Positions 12,701-27,417 of a DNA stretch of 64,000 bases are shown piece after piece. The position numbers and the translations under genes were made by a program. The first letter of the stretch is position 1. Each line of letters starts with the position of its first letter. The stretch lies in NCBI GenBank assembly GCA_013396525.1, contig VWYX01000908.1:62001-126000 (forward strand). Direction: 5' to 3'. The notes under the pieces were generated by a model. That model made no database searches. It saw only the letters and a program-made list of their open reading frames with translations, and was not told the origin of the DNA. The stretch comes from Chaetorhynchus papuensis (taxonomy: Eukaryota > Chordata > Aves > Passeriformes > Rhipiduridae).

Positions 12701-15700
12701 GATGTGGCTGGAGAACTTTATCTTATACTGTAATGGACTATCAACAGCAAGCAGAAAAGATAATTGTGAATTTCCTGTGTATTCAGATATTTTTTCCCTC
12801 TCCATGAATTTTTTCTCAAAAAATAAAGTGAGGAACTACAAAATGAGGCAGTCTTTTAAAACTGTGCAGTGCTTCTGACAGTGATGCATTGGTATTTGTG
12901 CAGGAACTATTTTACCAGAAGTACAGTTGTGGGGGGGAGGGAGGAGGGATACATGCTATATTATTCCTTCACAGAAAAGAAAAATCAATCCATTCTCATA
13001 AATAATATACAAAATTCTCAGGAAGATCTAAATTGAATACACTTAAGATGTCACCAGGGTTCTAAGCCTCACTGGCCAAAGAGCTGGCTGGGAAGAGCTT
13101 TATTCAGCTCAATTACTAGCAAAATCTGGGTGGACCTGATCACCCTGACTGTCCATCACAGCCTCTGGAGAGAGGACAGCTCTTTTCCCTGGATAACTGA
13201 ACAATCAGTGCATTGCTGCAGTAAAACATTTGGGGAGGGCAGGGGGGCTGCTCCTACCTCCAGGAGAGTAAGCAGCACAGCCAGGGGATGGACTCCAGTG
13301 GTAGATTTTCTACCTTCAACTGAAACAATGTCAGACTTGTGTAAAAGCAGGAATTGTTTCGTTTAATTCAAGAGCTGACATTGTTGTCATTTACTTAACC
13401 CTAAAAGAAGTTTAACGTGCCAAGAGCTTTAGTGTTCAAAGTAAAAATGATACCAGGTCTTGTTTACTGAGGTTTGGAGTTTTTACCTTTCAAATCCAGT
13501 GTTAAGTCCCCTATTTTATATCTGCCTTGCCATCTTTCCTCCATATTTGCAGAGCAAGATAATTGAGCTACAGGTTGTTATGGAAAGGCCATATCCAATG
13601 GCTATATTTAATTGTTTTCTCGACAACTGGCTAATTCAAGCCTTGAGTACATTCACATGGCAAAATCTTGACATTTTGCTTCCCTTGGATTTCAGTGCCC
13701 TTATCAGAAATTTCACTGATTGCTCCATAGCCTTGTTTCTGATGTTTGCTTTTAGTTTGCCTTCTAATGTTGAAAAAACAGAGGAGTTTAAATTCAGCAG
13801 TATAGGGGAAGTCAGTCCATCGTAGGCTTTCCATCACTTGCAGTTAGTTTAATGTTTTTACTGATTCTGTGCCCAGTGGTCTGTGATGGCAAACTAGGAG
13901 CACATGGGCTCCCTGTGGGTCTGTGAGTTCAGGTGTTCCTAACCTCACCTCCTTTGAGCGCTGTCTTGTTGGGGGTTGATGGTTTGGTTTTTCATGATTG
14001 CTGCACTAAGTGTGTTGCTATTGGTGCTGGTCCCTGAGTGGATAATCTATTGTTTGTGAGCAGCAGTTGTAACACAGCCAAGGTGACGGGTCATTATCTT
14101 TCCAGGGCTAATTAAGAAAGAGACGGGTCCGCTGCCTTTTGGGTGCTGAGTGCAGTGGGAGAGCAGCTCAGCCATTAACAGCAGACCTTACACAACTGCA
14201 TCTTTCTGTGACTTTGTCCTGCATTTCTGAGCTCCTCTTCCAAGTCTTGTATAAATTCCTACACAGAGGTACTTCTAGCTCCCTTCCTGTCAGTACATAG
14301 TGGCTGAGCCTCCACCTCCTTTTATTTCTCCTGCTCACGGGGCAGGAAGCAGCACATCCTGTGGCTGGTCAAGAGCTAAGTAGCTGCTGGCTCTTGCCTC
14401 TCAAGTAGGAGATGGGTCATCCCAGACAAATCTGAGTGAAGCTGTTTGTACTTTTTCTTCTGAGATTAGATGAGCAGAGAAAATGAAAGTAGTTTCCCAT
14501 CTCTTCACACCTTGTGGGTATTCAGAGGGCTGGACAGAGTGGGTAACTGGTGTTTTAAGATTTGTAGCAAACTGGATTGGAATCAACCAATCCATTGAAG
14601 CTTTCATGGCAGGAATAGGAGGCAGAAGAGGCAGCACAGTAACATGAACTATATTTTCTCAAAAAATCAAGACAAAAAACCAGTGTGCTTTGAGAAAATT
14701 CTGGTATGTGCGTCAACAGCTGCTGAATTTAAGGCAAGGGAGCTGTTCCACTGAAATTTCCTGGCTGTCCCATGGAACCGCAATTCTGCCTCCACTGTAT
14801 TTCTACTCCAGCTGCTTTCCTATCCTAGGCATTCTTTCAAAAAAAAGCTGACACTCCCCTCCTCACTCACCTCCCAAAAAAACCAAAAGCAAACAAATCT
14901 TCCATCATTTTCTAGAAGTGAGTATGCTGCAGGTGGTTTAAATACCAAGCATCCTTCTATTTAGAAGTTAAAACTTTTTCCTTATCTCAGGGCTGACAGA
15001 TCTTTGACTAATGGACCTTTTTTCCTATAATAGAAAGTTTTTAAAACTATTGAAAAAGACTTCGGCAAATATTTGTCAGGCAGTAATTGAATAAAGTCTC
15101 AAGTTGCTAGATGCTGCCCCTCCCTTTTCTCCTGAGTTTTTTTGTATGCATTGCTTTTTGCCTATAAATAACACAGAGATATCTGAAAAGGGAAACCTCT
15201 TTGAGAAGAGATATTGTCATCTGGCAGCTACCCAGTAAGGCCCTATTGGCTGTGTCAGTGCTGCGTTTCCCTAAGAAAAAGAAAGTCTAGTGTTAGTTTA
15301 GGCAAAAAACCAAACTAACAACAACAAAAAACCTACTCAAAACCTCACTGTATTGTGTTTGCTGTTTAAAGGGAAAGGAAAAGAGAATTGTTTATCTTCC
15401 TGTATAAGCAGGCATGGACAGACTTGAATGCTGCAGCTGAAAACACTTCTTAATTCCTTTTATCACTGGAGATCCTGTAAAGCTGAGGATGTTCCTTTCT
15501 GGCAGGTACCTGGGAGCCAAGAATAGAGTACAAAGAGCAGTGCCAGGTTTTTGCCTGTGCAGGGAGCTCCAAGTGCTGGGACTAGAAACTTCTCTGTACT
15601 CTGCGTATCTGCAGACCCCAAGCCTGCCTGGCTCAGTGCTTCAGCTCAGTGCTTCACCACACTTAAAATGAGGAACCCAGCAGGTCAGAGAGTTTTGTGC

Positions 15701-15849
15701 TGTTTACCTATGGGATATGTCTGTCATGCCACTGTAACTGCCTCTGTGCTCTAAAATAATACAGCAGAAAACTCGTGTGCCTGTGTGCAAACCACGAAAT
15801 GTAAATGAGTGTGTGTTGACGTCATGGTTCAAAACATAGCTGGTCAGCT

Positions 15850-15887
15850 CACTGCCACTAGTTATTTTCACTGCCACTAGTTATTTT
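15850..15887. repeat. Perfect tandem duplication, 2 x 19 bp
   Basis: The unit CACTGCCACTAGTTATTTT occurs at 15850-15868 and 15869-15887 with no differences. It is probably replication slippage; no gene is involved. Confidence 0.95.
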
Positions 15888-17697
15888 TACTTGACCATGC
15901 CTAGGAACTGAAATTGTGCAAAAATTTGTTCTGGCCAGCTAGGCATCCAAAAATCAATGTCTACTCTTCCCAGATCTTGTGCTGCTGATTTCTTAGTTGC
16001 ATTCATGCTATTTTTCTAAAACAGCCTGATCTGGTTAGTATTACTTCATCACATATTAGAATGTGACATTAAGGTCATAAAAACAGTGCTTTTAAAGATT
16101 CTTGAATTCAGAAACTCCAAATTAGACTGAAATGGTCACAATAACTTCATGTAAATGTACTTCTTTCACTTCAAAATGTTAAAAGATGAAGTACCAAAGT
16201 TCATTACATCTTTGTCAGATGGGGTTTTTTCCTCTTCTCTCTCTACATATAATTCAATGGTATGTGCACTCAAACAGCCGTGGTTTATATGTAAGTTATT
16301 GAGTCTGACACCTTCTCTGACCTCTCTTTGTTACATAGAAGCTTATCTTGGATTTTCAGTTACATATTACCATAGATAGTCAAAGCTGGTTTTTCTGTTA
16401 TTATTTTGAAAAATGTGGAAGGAGCAAATAGTGCAAACCTGCTCTCCATTTTAGACAGGATTCCAGCCTGAAAATAACTTTGTTTGTAGTTTGGATATAG
16501 CCAAAAGTTCCTTGTAAACTCAGGTAATTGTTCCTGTACTTGTGGAAACAAAAGGAAACAAACTTGGAATGAAATCCTAAACATTAAGTTGGTGGCTAGG
16601 CTTTAATCAGATTTGAGCATAGTCAAACAGCAGTCCTTATTAGAACTTGAACCCCTTGTTCTCTGCCCCATATTAAACTTCAGAAATCTGAAGCACAAAT
16701 AAGATAACGTTAAGCATACACATGAAAGTCAGGTCAGTATATCTATATGAGGATTTATGGCCCAGCACTTTCAAAACCTTAATGAGCTCTGTAAAGCTAA
16801 TTTTTAGATGCCCCCTCCTATGGCTACCCAGAGCTGCATGAGCTGCCACCTCCTTTCTCCCAGCTATACTAACTTTGATTAACTTTGGACTATACCAAAG
16901 CCACTCATACTTTGCCTACATCTTGAACACAGCAGGAAGATGTACCCGGGGTTCTCTTACAATGTGTTTTCCCAAGGCACTTCTGGTTTGCAGCAGGAGC
17001 AGGGGAGAAGGTTCAGAACACAGGTGACCTGAAGAAGGACATAATAGACTGTGATGAGAAGTGTGTGGAGAAAGGTAGGCTCATCCTCATATCCAGAAGG
17101 TAAACCCATTTTAGGAGAAGCCTTCAGCTGTCACTTGGTGTTTGAGCTAGAGATTTACAGTGTTAGTGTAGTTTAAGGAGACTTACAATGTTGATGAGTG
17201 TCTGGTGTGCATTGGCCTTAAGAGTAAGGAATATATTTAGCAGAGACTTCAATATTAAAATACAGAGGTTTTCATTATTTCAAAATTGAATCATTGCTGC
17301 TGTTTCCTCTTTTCTGGTTAATGTCACCAAAATTCCCTAGGAAATATTTTACAAAGAAGTACCACCTCGTTTCTGTTTCTGCTCATTGTCCTTCTACGAA
17401 ATAAGCAGTTAATTAGTTGCTCAACTGAAGCATTTGGAACCACAGAAGTAGTATCTGATTCATCAGAAGGTGAAATTTGCTTTTCTTAATTGCTGTTATG
17501 TAATAAAATTTGACTGTTAAAGGCTTTGTAACCAAATCCCAGTCCACCATAAGCAAATATAGGAAGGCCAGGGAATTGTTGGAGGTTTAGACTGTCTTTT
17601 CCTGGAATGATAAGGAAATAGATTTCTTGTTAAAGCTGGTACAGCTCAGGGTTTTGTAATGGTTCATGACGTTGCAAGAACAGTGCTGAGACAAAAC
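15888..17697. other. Noncoding DNA, no gene seen
   Basis: AT-rich sequence leading up to the CR1 insertion. I see no exon, repeat or RNA gene in it. Confidence 0.6.
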
Positions 17698-18272
17698 CAC
17701 AGAATGGGTCAGATTGAAAGGGACCACAGTGGCTCATCTGGTCCCACTTCCCTGCTCAGGCAGGGTCATTACAGAGCACAGGGCACCGGATTATGTCCAG
17801 ATGGTTCTGAAATAGTTCCAGTGAGGGAAATTCCACAGGCTCCCTGGACAATCTGTCCCAGTGCTCGGTCACCCGCAGTGATGAGTTCTTCCTCGCGTTC
17901 AGGTGGAGCTTCCTGGGCATCAGTTCCTGCCCGCTGCCTCTGTCCCATTGCTGGGCCCCAGGGAGCAGAGCCTGGGCCCTGCTCTGAGCCCTCCCTGCTC
18001 ACACTGACAGACACTGGTCAGGTTCCCTCTCAGCCATCTCTTCTCGAGGCTGAACAGCCCCAGCTCCCTCAGCCTTTCCTCACAAGAGAGAGGCTCCAGT
18101 CCCCTCACCCTCTTTGTCACCCTCTGCTCCAGGAGCTCCACGTCCCTTTTGTCCTGAGGAGCCCAGAACCGGACCCAGCACTCCAGAATTGTCTCAGCAG
18201 GGCTGAGCAGAGGGGCAGGGTCACCTCTCTGATCTGCTGGCACTGCTCTTCCCAATGCACCCCAGGATCCCA
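17698..18272 (-). mobile_element. CR1 LINE, 5'-truncated 3' fragment
   Basis: On the minus strand this is a typical avian CR1 tail. It has the block around the 'forms the CTGGAGCAGAGGG' section, the 'GTGAGGAAAGGCTGAGGGAGCTGGGG' type region near 18050-18095, and the 3' UTR ending ...CCCATTCTGTGG at about 17698. About 575 bp remain, covering the end of ORF2 and the 3' UTR; the reverse transcriptase core is absent. The 3' end lacks the multiple ATTCTRTG repeats of young copies, and the element has many differences, so it is old. Long frames on both strands here are CR1 shadows. Confidence 0.92.
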
Positions 18273-21200
18273 AAGCTGAGCTCAGTGCAAGCATTGGCAC
18301 TTGTGGGAGGAGAAGGGTTCCTGTTATTGACAAAACAAATGAAAGTGCTCTGAGTATGTTACAGTCCCCTTCAGGATCCTCCTGGCCCTGACAACCTTCT
18401 GTGTTCATTGTGGGGTGATCTTCCTCCCACTGTGTGAGCATTCCTTGGGCTCCCACAGCCCTTTAGAGGCCACACAAATGCTCATGAGCTGTAATTGCAC
18501 TTCCAGAGAAAAGAAAGGATGAATTTTGAGGCATGGGCCAATTTTCTTCTGGGTTTTTTTTCCTGTTTATTTTGGATATCAGAAGTAAGCCAACAGAAAT
18601 CACAGAGAATAATACAAAGGCTGTTTCTCAACTTGTGTTTATGGGAGAAGCTGTGCCAGAAAGACTGCTGGAGAGTAGAGCATGTCACATCATAGGAGAT
18701 CTGAAATGGAATAGGAGAATAGGAATAGGAGATCTGAATATGTGCACATTTCTCTCTTTTCAACAAAGCATTTGAGCAAAAGCAATGATCAGGAGAACCA
18801 CATAAAGCTACTGAAAAATTATTTGATTGTCATCAAGGACGGTTTTACTCTCCTTAACCTTCTATCCTTAGTTGATTAGTTGAAAAAAGAAAAATTAACC
18901 TCCTTCTAACCTTCTCTTGAGTAGAAACTGGTGGATATAAACTACTAAGCAAAGTCAGTGGGCAGCTTGTTGCAGGCTGTATTTTGTAAACTTGATATTC
19001 TATATCGTGTTGAATTGTTTATCAGGAAGGAGCCTTTAACCTGGCAGCAGAGGTCAAGCTGCTTCTGTTAAAGTCCACAGAACATTTCCCACCTGGCTCT
19101 ACTTTCAGTTATGCTGAACACTGTTAAGTACCTGAGGGAAGTCCTGTGAATTCAACAGGAGTTACTTCCCCTAAGTGGGAGCTCCAATATCTTGTTAAAG
19201 AAATCAGTGCAAACTGTGCAGATCACACTAAGCCAAGATAGCTGGGAAGTTATCTGTGCTGACCATGGGGCTTCCCCACCCAGCTGAGAGCCCATGTTTG
19301 TGTTCAGCACCCTGCTCAGTAAATTAGTTCTGCTTCTCTACAACCCAGCACCTTGATAATCCTAAGACTCTTATCTTTTATGCTACAGCTGATCTATTAA
19401 CTTGCCCCAAAGCCATTCAGTCCACAGCCATCCTCTGCAGTTAGTCCTTTATTAAGTTACTGACTAAAAAATAGGAGACTGTCCAGACACCTCCAAAGAG
19501 CCATTGTGCCATTGTTACAGAGTGCTGATCATGCAGCACTTCAATCAGAAAGTGTTCTAAGGAGACAAGTGGATGTTGCATCCTTAGCCAGCTGCTGCCT
19601 CACACCTTCCTGCTGCCACACAGCATGCTGTAAGGGATCCCTGCATTCCCAAAAACCTACTTTTGTTGCAGAGGTGTTTCTCTGATAAAGAAATTAGCAG
19701 ACAGATGAAATGGATGAAAGCTTGTTATCCAAACATTCATGGATATCTATAAGATATCTCTATTTACATATTTTTAGGTTCTCAGCCTTGACAGTAAGTA
19801 TTTTAACTTAAGTTCATTCTAAAGGTAATTGCATTTTTTGGCTCTCTAAGCTTTTGTTGGGAGTACAGCAGTTTTCTGAGAAGCTTGATAGAAACTTTGG
19901 CACCACCATACATAAAAGCAGGATATAAAACACTTTGTGGTGCGATATGGGTGTATGTTAACATAACACATGGGCATCTGCTCTGCTGGAATTGTGTCTG
20001 TAGGCATTACCATCCTGTTTAAATATTCTCCATATCAGGCTGCTTACAGGTGCTTTCTTTTGGAATTAGCATGGTTATGTCACATTTATCCTGGTGAGAT
20101 GCAGAGCAGGATACACTCCCAGGCAGCCTGCCATGAATGCTATGGAACAGAACAGAAAAACAGACTGGGTGTGATGCAGATCTTAGGATCCAAAGCTAAA
20201 ATTCTGCACCAAGCCAAATCAGGGAGACAAAAAGCCTGTGGGGCAGATTAAAAAAAAAGAGGAGGGAAAAAAATAGTCATAAGACAGACAAACTGTTGCT
20301 TAAAATGACTGTGTGGAACCACCCCCAGGATGCAGGGTGCCCAGAAATATCACATTGAAAGTGGCAGAAGATTCACAGTTACCAAAACAAATGCAAATTT
20401 TTATTGACTAATAAGTGTACCATACAAAAATACTTGGGATCTGTCACTGCTGGAAGCATTTGTTGTATGGCAGTTGTCTGGGAAACCAAAGCAGTCCATG
20501 ATGAACTGGTTCCTTACATTATCTCTGCCTGTCTCTGATAAGAGAGAACTTTCTCGGGCAAGCCTGGAGGTGTACAACACCCTCAGTGCTTTCCATCAGA
20601 TCCACCTTTACTGACTTTCTCAGGGTAACTTGGTCTCAGGCAAACTCTTTTCATTCTTAGCATCTTTCTTACTTCTTTACAGTTCATCATACCACTGAAA
20701 TGAGTCCTCATCCTCTGGGAAGAAGAAATTTCCCTGCAATTCAGACATCTTTGTGACACAGTAGTGTATAGCAGATGGAGAGGGGTCATGTCCTACCAGC
20801 CCAAGAGACTCCAGCCTGTAAGTGTGTTTTGTGTTACATATTGCACTAAAAGTGGTGTGAAACCCGAGTCACTGGGGTTTTTTATGTCTCCTGATTGCCT
20901 GCTGGGTGCTGCCATCCTGTTAAATTGGTTGTTTTCATCTGCTGAATGCTGCCTTCATCTGCTTCATGATAAAAGTCACACAACACAGTGCCAAAAAGGG
21001 CTGTGGTCTCTAAAGAAAACAAAGGGGATTTTTATGCCTTTGTCCTCAAATCAAGAAAACTAAGACTCCAATTGTTTAGAACCTTTGGAAATCACAGAAC
21101 CCTGGCTGGCTTTCCTGCAGGAGGCAGCATTTTTCTCCTCCCAATGCCGCAACAGGAGACAGATTTTGTGTCCTTAGTTCTTCTGCATGGGCAATCAATG

Positions 21201-24200
21201 CTGCCCTTTGCCTGCCACCTGCATGGCCACATTACACTCCTTCACCCTGGTGTCCTCATCTTCCACTTCCCCTTTCCCCACTGCTTGTTCATGGCATCAG
21301 AGAGCATCTGCCTCACGTCAAATATTAGTAAGATGGCCACATTTCTATTAAAACCATCGCTGGTTTTTGAGAAGAATTTGAAGGAACCATAGAAAATTCT
21401 GATTACTCTGTGAAATGAGACTGAACTGCAAAAATGCTTTTCATTTGCTGGTATGGTGCAGCATCAGTGCAGCCACCGTAGCCAGGCAGGGCTGGAAGGA
21501 CAGAGCATTGCACAGCCATGGGAACACCACCTTGTGTTGAGTTGCATCACACAAAACAAGCATTTTACAAGGCTTCTTGCCATGGTTTGCTTTATAGCAG
21601 CTCAAATGTGAAACCTGAAGCATTTCATTTGTGAATGAAACTTTCTGAACTCAATGGAGAAAAACTTGTAAGTTCTCTGCATCTAAACATAGATTATACA
21701 GGAAAATGCAAAGATGTCCAGAGGAGCTTGGGATAACTAGAGAATTGGTACTAAGGAGTTTACTCCAGTGCTGAACAGAGATACATTAGGTCAAAATCTA
21801 AAATACTTACTTGGATTTTATTGGTAATGTATGGCACTTTTTCAGTACATTTAGTTATATCTCAGTGACTATTGGTTTAGTGTGGTATGTGTAGGACGAG
21901 CCATGATGTCTGTGTTGGTGTCAAAAGTTGCTGACGGCCTATGAGTGAGCCTTCTGCCTCCAGAAACAAGGGATATGTGACAGCTTAATTGAGAAATTAA
22001 ACAGGATGGTAGAGGGGAAATCCTGGAAATAATGAGCAGAAGCTCTGAACAAAAAGGCTGACCCAAAGATAAATCTGGGGCTTTAATCGTGTTTTCCCAC
22101 TGATTCGTACAGTAAAGGTTCCTGAGGAGCAAAAGTCTGATGATTCATTCAATTACTGACTGGCCTGCAGTGTCTTTGGTTTGCAATGTAACAGTAACTT
22201 GGGATTTAGTGAGAAGCAGGGTATTAATCCCTCCCTGCTGCCCTCCTTGCAGCAGAAAGAAGCCAGCAATGTCAGTCGTGTTGAGACACTGGGGGGCACA
22301 GGGTAAACAAAGATTGCACAGCAAGTCCTTTGATTCTTGTGCTGCATCTCTCAGAATGTAGCTGCAGAGGGAGGTCAGAGCAAAAGACAACTTCATCTGT
22401 AGAAAGCAGCTGTGTGATGGCTGCAGGCCCCCACGGACTCAGCTCCTCCCCTGGGAACTGGGAATGTTTGCAAGGAGAAGTGTGTCGAGCCAGTGCTTAT
22501 CCTAGCTGCTCCCATCTGGGAACCTCATCCAAACACAAATGTTGGAGCTATGTTGGTTTTCCAGGCCAGCAAGTTAGATTTATCCCTGCTCTGATCTGCT
22601 TCAGTTTACTGGAGTCACTCAAGGACAAGTCTGACAGCAGCATACCTGGCAGAGCTGAACATCAGGTTTGAGGATGAGGAAATAGGAAGGTGTGGGAAGA
22701 AGAAGGGAAGATTGGGATGGAGCCTTTTTCCTTCATGTTGTGAGGTTGAAAGTGACCCCTTCCCCAGACACAATGGATCAAGCGTTTCCAGGATTAATGA
22801 GGCTTCACTTCCTCCACACTTGACAAGTTAGAGTTTTCATGTTGAGGGGTGTACATATAATGCTTTGAAAAATTTTTCCTCATCTTACTATTATGCTCTT
22901 ATGGATCTCCCACACCAACAACATACTCTCTGCTTTTCTCACTGGCTCAAGGCTTTGACCCCTATTGAGACCTCTTCTGAGCAAGGAAAGCACTGGCCTC
23001 GACTGCCAGTCACAATTCCTGCCCAAGTGCAGTGTCTGGGACAGGGCACAGGATGGTCCTGGTTTCCCTGTGCCTTGGCTGCAGTCTGCAAGGAATGCTT
23101 CATTTGTGGCAGATGCAGAAAAGATCAAAAACTCCCCCCTCCTATTTCAAATTAAAAATCCACATCCTTTTTTTTTTTTTAATGAATCCAAGCCAAACAA
23201 ATGAAGAATTCTGACCAAGAGGCTGATTTTACCCACTGACCACAAATAACAGTAGCAACAATGCACTAGTGGTCCTTTGTGATACTCAGTCCCAAAAGAC
23301 TGTGGCCTCTTCCTTATTTTTAACTAGCATATTTATGTGCTCCAAACCTCATCTACAGGAATGGAAACAGCATCAGCTGAAATTCAGGTGGCGTGAGCAT
23401 GAATGACTTTGTCTGAAAAAAAAAAAATATTGTTTAGATTTCAAAGCATGTTTTACCAGTCAGCTAAAGAAATCTCTCTTGCAGGAGAAAGAGGAGGCTT
23501 TGTCATTCCCCACCCCCCAACACAGGCACATATCTCCTGTCATGTGAATGAAAAAGGCTTGATGCCCTGATGATAGAGATCCCAACTTTTTCAGGATTTT
23601 CTCTTGGGTGAGAAGGGACTTGCAAAGCAGCTGAAGTTTGTGCAAGGATATGTTATGTCAAGACCAGGGAGAATAATTCAATGTTTGTCCAGGCATAACA
23701 ATGACTTGGCATGGGCTCAGTTCTGCTCAGCAGCTTCTTGTCTGGGGCCAGCCTGTAAACTCAGGAGCAAAATATCTAATCAGCTGGTCCAACTGCTGTA
23801 GGGTGGTTTCTTTTTAAAAACTGCCATCATGTTTGAACATGTGATTTATCTTCTAATGAAATAACATCCCCACCCTAAATTCATAATTTAAGGACACAGA
23901 GACAGTAATGAGCCTTTTATAAATAACATTCATAAAATCATTTACATATGTCATAACTGTACTGGAGATTGCCAAGGCTTTGCCTTTTTCTGGAGAGAAA
24001 AGGGCTCAGACAGGCTTTGAGTGTGGGTGTGTTGTCACACCATAAGAGCGTTGATTTGTGGTACATTTTTTGCATCCCAATCACCTGAGTTGGAACAGCT
24101 ACAAAGCTCCATCAGATGAGTTCATGCACAGCAGTTCAAGGGCTGTCTGTGCAGCACTCTTTTCACTTATTTGCTTTTTCAGTTAAATTTTTTTTAAGTA

Positions 24201-27200
24201 AGAATTAAGAGATAACTGACATTGTAAACACTAAATGAACAGTAATTGTGAAAGCAGGAGCGCCCCAGGATGCAGAGAGCAGGACACACACAGCAAACAA
24301 GCTTGGGAAGGAGCAAGAGGTTTACAACATCCTCTGTCTTTCTTAAGGCTGCCCGTGCACATGATCAGTGAAGGTAACGTGTGACTGAGCAGACACCCAC
24401 GGCAGTGTGCTCAGGGCAGGGATTAAACTGCTCCCAGCTAATTATTGGAGCGGCATCCTTTGGTAGTGCCAGCAGCAGGAGGCCCCTCAGTTACTCGTGC
24501 CGTGTTTTGCTATGTTCCAGCAGGAAGATTTCCTCGCAGAGCACTGCCAGCTGTGCTGGTGTCCCAGCCATGCATCTTCCCACTCAGGGTGGCCTATTTC
24601 CAGCCCTCCTCTTGGGGCTCAGTGCCCTCAGGACTCATGTGCCACGGAGACCTCGAGTTTCAGGAAAAAGGAACTGCATTTGGCATTTCAGATGTCAGTT
24701 TTGGCCCCTGTAGAAACAAAATAATATTCCTGCCTTCCCAAAATACAAAGATTAGCTGCTGAGTATCGGTCGGGTTATCATTTACCCAGGAGCTGATCGG
24801 ATCGCCTGAAGGGATGTTTGTGTGTGCCTGTTAATGGCTTTCCAAGGAAAACAAAGGATCATCAGTGTCTGGAGGGGCCACCTAAGGAGTGGGACATTGA
24901 CACATCTTTGCCATGAGCTCAGAAAACCTTTTAGTAGTGAGAACAGTGTTAGCAATAGCAGTTTCCCTGGAAAGGAGATTCAAATTCCTGTTAATCACAA
25001 AAAACTGAAGTACACCACATGCCTCTCCTACCCATGTTTTTCTTCTTCATCTCGGTCCATTGTTTTTCAGAGGCCAAGTTTTCCTAAGGCTGCCTTTTTT
25101 ATTTTCTTCAATTGGATTGATCGATTCTTTGTTTTCTTCTTGGAAATGGCCTCACTTTCCCTACCCCCGTATTTTTTTTTACCCTCTTTCTCTTTTCCTT
25201 CTCAAAAAGTGCAGCTAAAAGAGCTGGCATCACCACACAGTGCCTGCCTCTGGGATGCAGGAGAATGGAGGTGGCATCCCCTCGCTCTCTTCAGAGTCAG
25301 TGGAGAGAAATGAGCATTTTTAGGGCAGAAATGCCCTGAAGTGTGTTAGATAATGCTTTAGGTTGAGATGAAATACACCTAGATTCTTTAGTGTCCAAAT
25401 CAATTAGGGACATGACTACATTTAATTAAATTTATATTTAACCCCATTCTTAGAGTCAGTTACTGACATAGTGAATGACTTGGGCAAGTCACCAAGCTGT
25501 AAACAGAATAATATTGCAATTTTACTGAAGACTGTTACTTGTTTAAATTTTACTTTGGCTGCAGAAGGATTTGGCTTTGTGCAGTGCTGTTATCCTATAT
25601 TAGTTTTGCCTTCTTTTTTAACCTTTGGACTCTTTTGCAATAGGAAGTTGTGTCATTTCTTTAATTGGCAAGGGCCGGCCCAACATCTGCAGGCTCAGAG
25701 ATCAGAGCTGGAGTTTAAGACCCCTCTCTTACAGGCCAGGACTCCTCTGTCTGGAGAGCAGCTAACCCATCTCTTACCAGAGGGCTGCTGCTGTTTTGGG
25801 GAAGAGAGCAAGGACACTGTTCTCTTTGCTTAGGAGCAGTTTCTATCCTGGCTACATGGTGGCACTAGAAAAGTTCACTGCATCAAAACAGCCCTCCAAC
25901 CCGTGACAGGTGGAGGCAGCAAACAGCCAGGACCTGCCCCTCTGTTCTTGTCTCCTTGGGGGAAGGTGGGGATAGGACAGCTGGAAGCATCTGCAGGTCA
26001 CAGAGTACCTGAACTCAGACAAAGCACAAGGCATGGGTGAAGGGCTGAGCAGAAGGCTCAGCAGAAAATGTGCCTGATGCAGTGGCTTTGGCAGCCTTAC
26101 CAGGTCTTTCAGTTTCATTATGGATTCATAACATTTAGTGATATAAAATTCTCAGTCTGTTTTCAAAAGCAAACTAACAAATCCCCAAACAAAACCAAGT
26201 TTTTGTCAAGGAGAAACAAATGGCAAGTATAAACCACAAAGTCCAAGCCAAAAAAAAATTGTCGACCAGCAGGATCCAAAGTTAATTGTGAAGTTGCACA
26301 ATTTTATTCAATGCTATCAATTTCTAGGGTCCAATTCACAGATGTTGAGCATCCCCAAGCCTCCTCTATTTTCTGTAGTATTAAGACACATCAAGGCCAC
26401 CCCATGATATTTTCTGTCTCACTCCCTGCTTTATCCCATTTTTAATTGCATTTCAAATCTGAGGTCACCAGATGCAGCTGTGCTTGCTTTTGCACAATTA
26501 ATGAACTGCACATCAGAACAATTGAAACCACTCTGCTATTTTCATCCATGCTGATTTTTACCCAACAACATTAATATTCTTCATTTTTATATTCCACAGC
26601 TTTACCAAATTCTTCCTTTGCCATGCAGTTCTCTACTAGGTTTGTTTCTACCATAAATGATTTCCTCACAGGAACATCTTGACTTATAAAGGGGAGGACA
26701 ATTAATTCTTCTCTTCATCCTTTGCAGGTTGGGTTCACAGGTTCTGTAGGTTGAGGTGCTGGTCATGTCCTTGAAAAAAAACCCCTGCATGTTCAGTTCC
26801 ATGCATGAGAGATAAAATAACAGGATATCCGGTTATTAGTTTTCTTAAACACTTCTGCCTTTTGGTACAGGATGTACCCAAGGGAACAACCTTGCTCAGT
26901 CATCATTATGGTGACAGCTTCCTCCATCTGCCCTCTGTGGAGGCATCTGCAAGGACTCCCTGTTCTTTCACTTCTCCCCAAAAGGCAAGTTTGTGCAGTT
27001 TGATGCCCACAGTCCACAGGTGCTGTGCTGTTTTACCAAGATGCTATCTAGCTCTTGTATGTTGGACCACACTCATGAAAGTGGCCTTCACCTGTCAGAG
27101 CATCAGCATTTAAATAAGAAAGGATGGTTCTGATGTTGTGCAGTACTGTGGGATAGCACTTCTCAGCTTGTCAGTTAGATCTGCAGGACCTCTGACCCTT

Positions 27201-27417
27201 GTTACCCTCAAGATTTACAACTTTCAAAGCGTGCTGCCGGAAAAATCTCATGCTGTGATGGTGTGAAAAAAAAATTGCATGAGAAAGAACAGCTTCTCAA
27301 TGCAAACCCCTTTGGTTACATCTTCTCTCCTTTTACTTCCTCCTCACCACCTGAGCAAAAAGCAAGCAAGAACAGCAAGGACCACAAAAGCAATTGTAGC
27401 ACAGAGAAGCTGCCCAT
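18273..27417. other. Noncoding DNA, no gene seen
   Basis: Open frames up to 163 codons (24822-25313) are rich in Phe and Ser from pyrimidine tracts and have no domain. A GC-richer patch lies at about 24240-24720 without CpG enrichment. Poly-T and poly-A runs occur near 23169-23181 and 23416-23428. Confidence 0.55.
18692..18739. repeat. Short imperfect direct repeat, 33 bp offset
   Basis: ATAGGAGATCTGAA occurs at 18692-18705 and again 33 bp later at 18725-18738. Purine-rich AATAGGA units lie between the copies. It is a local duplication with no coding value. Confidence 0.85.

Larger units (their letters stand above)
6366..15849. other. Noncoding DNA, no gene seen
   Basis: All open frames are short and lack protein features; the longest (150 codons, minus strand, 7981-8433) has no recognisable domain. 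The 7 bp hairpin CTTGGGT/ACCCAAG (6413-6430), the 14 bp direct repeat at 6937 and the palindrome at 9701 are the only structures noted. Confidence 0.6.

Noticed and set aside
17659..18279. 206-codon plus-strand open frame
   Set aside because: It lies antisense across the CR1 LINE fragment and starts and ends near the element's borders. The minus-strand 178-codon frame is likewise CR1 sequence.
23393..23406. Partial CTCF-like sequence (CAGGTGGCG)
   Set aside because: The 5' half of the core (CCAS) does not match.
24822..25313. 163-codon plus-strand open frame
   Set aside because: Its composition comes from pyrimidine tracts. There is no domain or splice support, and the length is plausible by chance.
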